Positions 31,575 to 34,839 of a stretch of DNA of 34,839 nucleotides are shown here, piece after piece (within the stretch, counting starts at the first letter, position 1; every line of letters starts with the position of its first letter). The DNA is from CAZMGG01 sp964565715. GTDB taxonomy: Bacteria > Planctomycetota > UBA1135 > UBA2386. Under the pieces are notes generated by a model. The model worked only from the letters and a program-made list of their open reading frames with translations. It was not told the DNA's origin and made no database searches. Location: contig CAZMGG010000051.1 of assembly GCA_964565715.1 (NCBI GenBank), positions 1 to 34,839 on the forward strand, written 5' to 3'. Both the position numbers and the translations under genes were made by a program.

Positions 31575-32612
31575 ATGACCCGCATCGCCCGGCGCACGCT
31601 CCTGCCGTTGCTGCTGGCCGCCGTCGCCGCGGCGCAGCCACCGACGCCGCAGCAGCCGAAGCAGGATCCGCCGCCGGACCGTGCCGCACTGGACCGGGCC
31701 GCGGTGAAGTGGCTGGCGTCGGATCAGAACGACGAGTCGCTGCTGGGCGTCACCGTGCGCGCGATCCGGGCCGCCGGCGAGGACGGCCTGCGCTGGCTCG
31801 GCGAGAAGCTGCAGGCGGAGGACGGCCGCAGCACGCCCTACGCCCGCGGGCTGCGCTCGCTGGTCCGGCACGTCTGCCTCGACTTCCTGGAGCAGGCCCG
31901 CAAGAGCGGGATGCAGTTCGCCGGCCAGTACGCGCCGTTGCGCCACCTGCAGCCGGTGGCCGGCGAGCTGTTCGAGCGCCTGCTGCTGGATCCGCCCGAC
32001 TGGTATCCGAGCAACCAGCGCCTGCACGTGGTGCCGGTCCTGCGCGACCTGCTGACGGCGCCGCCGGGGCCGGACCTGCTCGACCGGCTGGAAGGCATCG
32101 CCGGCGACGAGGCGCGCGAGGAGAGCGGGCTGCGGCGGGCGCTGGCGTTCGCGCTGCACCAGTGGGGCCGGCCGGCGCTGGCGCAGAAGGCGATCGATCG
32201 CTGGCGGGCGCAGAGCGCCGAGGGCGACCTGGAGGATCGCGTGCACGCGCTGCGCAGCCTGGCGGACGTCCACTACCAGCTGCGCGACTACAAGGCGGCG
32301 GCGGCGGTGCACGTGTCGATGCAGGGCATCGCCCGGGCCGGCCAAGTCGACCTGTGGCCGTCGGACCACTACTGGGCGGCGTGCTGCTTCGCCCTGATGG
32401 GCGATCTGGAGCGGGCCTGGGCGGCGTTCGACGAGTGCGTGGCGATGCAGGCCTCGCCGCACGTCGATCCGTCGCTGAAGCTGGAACGGTCGCTGTTCGA
32501 GAAGGACCCGGACATCGCCCGGCTGCGCGGCTCGGAGCGGTTCGAGGCCGCCCTGCGCAAGGCGTTCCCGGAGCCGGCGGGCGCCAAGGACGGGGAGCGA
32601 AGGGACCGCTGA
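31575..32612 (+). CDS. Secreted helical-repeat (TPR-like) protein
   Basis: A 345-residue protein with a signal peptide (MTRIARRTLLPLLLAAVAAAQ), a Pro/Gln-rich linker, then helical repeats. The C-terminal part reads like TPR hairpins (DRVHALRSLADVHYQLRDYKAAAAVHV, HYWAACCFALMGDLERAWAAFDECVA). The end SLFEKDPDIARLRGSERFEAALRKAF resembles the final TPR-like unit in secreted proteins of unknown role. No enzyme motif is visible. It starts 16 bases after the SDR and stops one base before the M48 peptidase start, so all three are likely cotranscribed. A scaffold or substrate-presenting role for the peptidase is only a guess. Confidence 0.7.
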   Translation: MTRIARRTLLPLLLAAVAAAQPPTPQQPKQDPPPDRAALDRAAVKWLASDQNDESLLGVTVRAIRAAGEDGLRWLGEKLQAEDGRSTPYARGLRSLVRHVCLDFLEQARKSGMQFAGQYAPLRHLQPVAGELFERLLLDPPDWYPSNQRLHVVPVLRDLLTAPPGPDLLDRLEGIAGDEAREESGLRRALAFALHQWGRPALAQKAIDRWRAQSAEGDLEDRVHALRSLADVHYQLRDYKAAAAVHVSMQGIARAGQVDLWPSDHYWAACCFALMGDLERAWAAFDECVAMQASPHVDPSLKLERSLFEKDPDIARLRGSERFEAALRKAFPEPAGAKDGERRDR

Positions 32613-32613
32613 A

Positions 32614-34347
32614 GTGATCCTGCCGGTTGCCTTCGTGATCGGCCTGGTGGCGCTGGTCGCGGCCGAGCAGATGGGCGCGGTGCTGCCCGGCAGCGGCTCG
32701 TCGGTGGCCATGCTGACCTGGTCGCTGGCGATGGCGACGCCGGCGCTGCTGGCGGCGTTCTCGCGGCAGGCCCTGCGGCGTGCGCTCGCCCGCGGGCGGC
32801 ACCCGGGTCTGGGCGTGAGGCTGCCGTTGCGGCTCCTGCCGGGCGCCGTGCCGGTGGTCTACTTCCTGCTGCTCACCGAGGGCACCTGGCTCGATCTGGC
32901 CGATGGGCTCGGCGGCGGCAGCGACACGGCGCGGGTCGGCTGGCTCCTGCTGCCGTTGTGGTGCCTGGAGCTGCTGCGGCTGATCGGCGAGTCGGCGGTC
33001 CATCGGCGGCTGCGGACGGCGGGGCTCACCGACGGCGACGGCCTGCTGCGCGAACGTCTGGCCATGCTGCTGCTGGTGTCGATCCCGATGCTGCTCTACG
33101 GCGTCGCCAGCGACGTGCTGGCCCAGGGTCGCGGCCTGGAGGTCCTGTTCCACGCCAGCGCCACCGGGACGATCGTCGGGCTGGGCGTGTTCCTGCTGGC
33201 GATGAGCGTGTTGATGCCGCTGGTCTTCCGCGTGCTGTTCCGGGTTTCCGCGGCGCTGCCGTGGACCGTGGCCGACGAACTGCGAGCGACGGCGCGGGCG
33301 ATGGGCTTCGCGCCGCGGCAGGTGCTGGAGATGCGCACCGATCACCGGCTGGTGAACGCGGCGCTGGTCGGACCGCTGCCGTGGCCGCGCTATCTGGTGC
33401 TGACCGACGGACTGCTGGCGGCGCTCGACACGACCGCGCTGCGCGGCGTCGTGGCCCACGAGATCGGCCACGCCCGTGCCCGGCATCCGGCGCTGCTCCT
33501 GCTGCTGTTCGTGGTGGTGCCGGCGCTGTTGTTGCCGCTCTTGGAACTGCTCGGGGCCGGCGAACTGGCGCCGCTGGGCGGGCTGGCGCTGGCCGCCGGC
33601 GTCGCCGGGCTGGGGCTGGCGACGCTGCGGTTGGTGGGCCACCGGTTCGAACACGAGGCCGACATCGCCTCGGTGCGTGTGCTCGGCGCCTCGCCCTGCG
33701 TCAGCGCGCTGCGACGGGTCGGCGAGATCACCGGCCAGGACCCGCGCCGCGGCGGCCTGCTGCATCCGAGCGAGCTCCGCCGCATCGAGTGCATGGTGCG
33801 GTGGGAGACCGAGCCCGAGTATCGGGCGCGCTTCCAGGCGAGCGGCCGTCGGTTGCGGACGGGCATCGTGGCGGCGGTGGTGCTGGCCGCGGTCGTGGGT
33901 TCCTGGTCCTGCTGGCGGCTCTGGCCGGTCGAGCGGGCGGCGGTGGCGCTCTATCGCGGCGACGTCCCGGCGGCGCAGGCCGCCGCCGCCGCGGTGGGCA
34001 CCGCCGTGCCGTCCGGGCAATGGGAGCCTTGGCTGCGTCTGCAGGAGGAGATCGAGGCTGCCGCGGCGATCGCGCCCGCCGGCGGGCCCTGGTCCGATGT
34101 CGCGCCGCGCCTGGCGGAGATGGGCTGGCAGCGCGGGCTCGAGGTCCTGCGGCAGGAAGGCCCGGTGGCCGCCCGCCGCTGGTTCGCGCTGGCCATCGTC
34201 GGCGACGCGCCATCGGCGGTGCGGCGTTGTCTCTACCTGTACTGCCAGGCGGAGCACGAAGGCGACCACGAGCGGGCCGACCGGATCCGGCGGCACCTGC
34301 TCGGACTGGACCTGCCGCCGGACGTGCGGCCCGCGCTGGGCGCGTAG
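32614..34347 (+). CDS. Integral membrane M48-family zinc metallopeptidase (HtpX-like)
   Basis: The 577-residue protein has several N-terminal membrane helices (about 1-190), the M48 motif H282-E-I-G-H286, the third zinc ligand Glu348 in FEHEADIAS, and membrane helices between the two motifs. A further helix (about residue 415, IVAAVVLAAVVGSW) precedes a C-terminal helical domain of about 140 residues that is not part of typical HtpX (about 290 residues) and resembles a Sel1/TPR-like region. The GTG at 32614 begins two bases after the preceding stop. HtpX-type peptidases degrade or clip misfolded membrane proteins and are often linked to LemA, as here. The convergent beta-propeller gene ends 14 bases away. 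Confidence 0.85.
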   Translation: MILPVAFVIGLVALVAAEQMGAVLPGSGSSVAMLTWSLAMATPALLAAFSRQALRRALARGRHPGLGVRLPLRLLPGAVPVVYFLLLTEGTWLDLADGLGGGSDTARVGWLLLPLWCLELLRLIGESAVHRRLRTAGLTDGDGLLRERLAMLLLVSIPMLLYGVASDVLAQGRGLEVLFHASATGTIVGLGVFLLAMSVLMPLVFRVLFRVSAALPWTVADELRATARAMGFAPRQVLEMRTDHRLVNAALVGPLPWPRYLVLTDGLLAALDTTALRGVVAHEIGHARARHPALLLLLFVVVPALLLPLLELLGAGELAPLGGLALAAGVAGLGLATLRLVGHRFEHEADIASVRVLGASPCVSALRRVGEITGQDPRRGGLLHPSELRRIECMVRWETEPEYRARFQASGRRLRTGIVAAVVLAAVVGSWSCWRLWPVERAAVALYRGDVPAAQAAAAAVGTAVPSGQWEPWLRLQEEIEAAAAIAPAGGPWSDVAPRLAEMGWQRGLEVLRQEGPVAARRWFALAIVGDAPSAVRRCLYLYCQAEHEGDHERADRIRRHLLGLDLPPDVRPALGA

Positions 34348-34361
34348 CCGCCGCCCGGCCG

Positions 34362-34839
34362 CTAGTAGCGGTTGACCTCGACGGCCCAGGTCATCTCGCG
34401 GCGCCAGATCTGGTTGCCGTGGCGATCGAACTCGCGGACCTGGTTGTTCTCGGCGACCACGGTGTTGCCGTTGGGCAGCCGGTCGGCATCGCTGGGCGAG
34501 CTCAGGTTGTCGAGCTGCCAGACCACCTTGCCCTCCTTGTCGACCTCGATCACCGAACCCTTGGTGCGCAGCGTGACCAGCGTGTTGCCGTTGGGCAGGC
34601 GGTCGGCGTCGTGCACGTTGTTCATGTTCTTGACCTCCCAGACGACCTCGCCGGCGGCGCTCACCTCGATGACGCGGTCCTTGAGGACATCGGCGATCAG
34701 GGTGTTGCCGTTGGGCAGGCGATCGCAGTCGAACGGGCGGATGTCGACGTCGAACTTCCAGACGATCTTGCCGGCGGCGTCCACCTCGATGACGCGGCCG
34801 TTGAAGGTGTCGGCGATCAGGGTGTTGCCGTTGGGCAGG
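34362..34839 (-). CDS. Beta-propeller repeat protein (C-terminal part; 5' end outside window)
   Basis: The visible C-terminal 158 residues consist of repeated blades of about 40-50 residues, each with a D-x-DRLPNGNT core (for example DCDRLPNGNTLIAD, DADRLPNGNTLVTL, DADRLPNGNTVVAEN) followed by a strand like VIEVDKEGKVVWQ. This is the repeat type found in secreted PQQ-like or arylsulfotransferase-like propellers, common in Planctomycetota. The gene continues beyond base 34839, so its start, any signal peptide and any extra domain cannot be seen. It ends EVNRY at 34362. Function is not determinable from this piece. Confidence 0.75.
   Translation of the reverse strand, partial: LPNGNTLIADTFNGRVIEVDAAGKIVWKFDVDIRPFDCDRLPNGNTLIADVLKDRVIEVSAAGEVVWEVKNMNNVHDADRLPNGNTLVTLRTKGSVIEVDKEGKVVWQLDNLSSPSDADRLPNGNTVVAENNQVREFDRHGNQIWRREMTWAVEVNRY

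Noticed and set aside
31750..34296. Open frame of 848 codons opposite the M48 peptidase
   Set aside because: Arg/Pro/Gln-rich shadow frame; the plus strand has HEIGH and EAD zinc motifs and membrane helices.
1..34839. CRISPR array, insertion sequence, prophage, tRNA or rRNA gene
   Set aside because: I looked for regularly spaced short repeats, transposase motifs, terminal inverted repeats and cloverleaf or rRNA signatures and saw none; the only repeats are the coding ones in the acidic repeat gene and the beta-propeller.

Overview
The window is very GC-rich, gene-dense bacterial chromosome with intergenic spaces mostly under 120 bp and no stretch over 300 bp without a gene. I see no rRNA, tRNA, CRISPR array, transposase or phage gene. 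The mix of alternative complex III, several large secreted proteins of unknown function, a PIG-L/amidotransferase-like fusion, and an HNH protein and beta-propeller of types I associate with that phylum suggests Planctomycetota. This is inference, not proof; the chromosomal parABS locus shows the contig is chromosomal.

Layout. 1-4074: start of an alternative complex III operon on the minus strand (pentaheme ActA, then Fe-S/molybdopterin-like ActB running off the left edge), preceded by a good promoter and a leader with three successive hairpins. 4075-8988: a divergent envelope-modification locus, with two tandem paralogous SGNH hydrolases on the minus strand and a NodU/TobZ-type carbamoyltransferase, an SxtJ-like membrane protein and a tiny DUF5989-type membrane protein on the plus strand. 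9101-12598: a sigma-70 factor, HemW, a calcineurin-like phosphoesterase and an unknown membrane protein. 12695-14407: parA-parB with a parS site inside parB, closed by a strong bidirectional terminator. 14445-16092: a membrane-anchored cyclophilin-like protein with an eroded active site and a small lipoprotein, both minus.

16291-22829: plus-strand run of an HNH protein, a secreted protein that looks like an inactivated zinc peptidase, a secreted protein of a DUF3352-like type, and a large secreted PIG-L deacetylase fusion. 22833-25651: minus strand, a long acidic repeat protein (interrupted by a 100-N assembly gap inside its repeats) and a small exported protein. 25725-34347: plus strand, a secreted gluzincin peptidase, a tightly overlapping set (Bor-like lipoprotein, RNase HIII, beta-CASP nuclease, DapF), then LemA, an SDR, a secreted helical-repeat protein and an integral M48 peptidase. 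34362-34839: the C-terminal end of a beta-propeller protein, minus strand.

Most interesting points: the carbamoyltransferase/SxtJ/DUF5989/SGNH divergon as a candidate surface-glycan decoration system; the structured actA leader; parS inside parB; the pseudo-peptidase; and the repeat protein whose missing sequence can be predicted. All coordinates and motifs were read by eye; family names rest on motif recognition, not on database searches.
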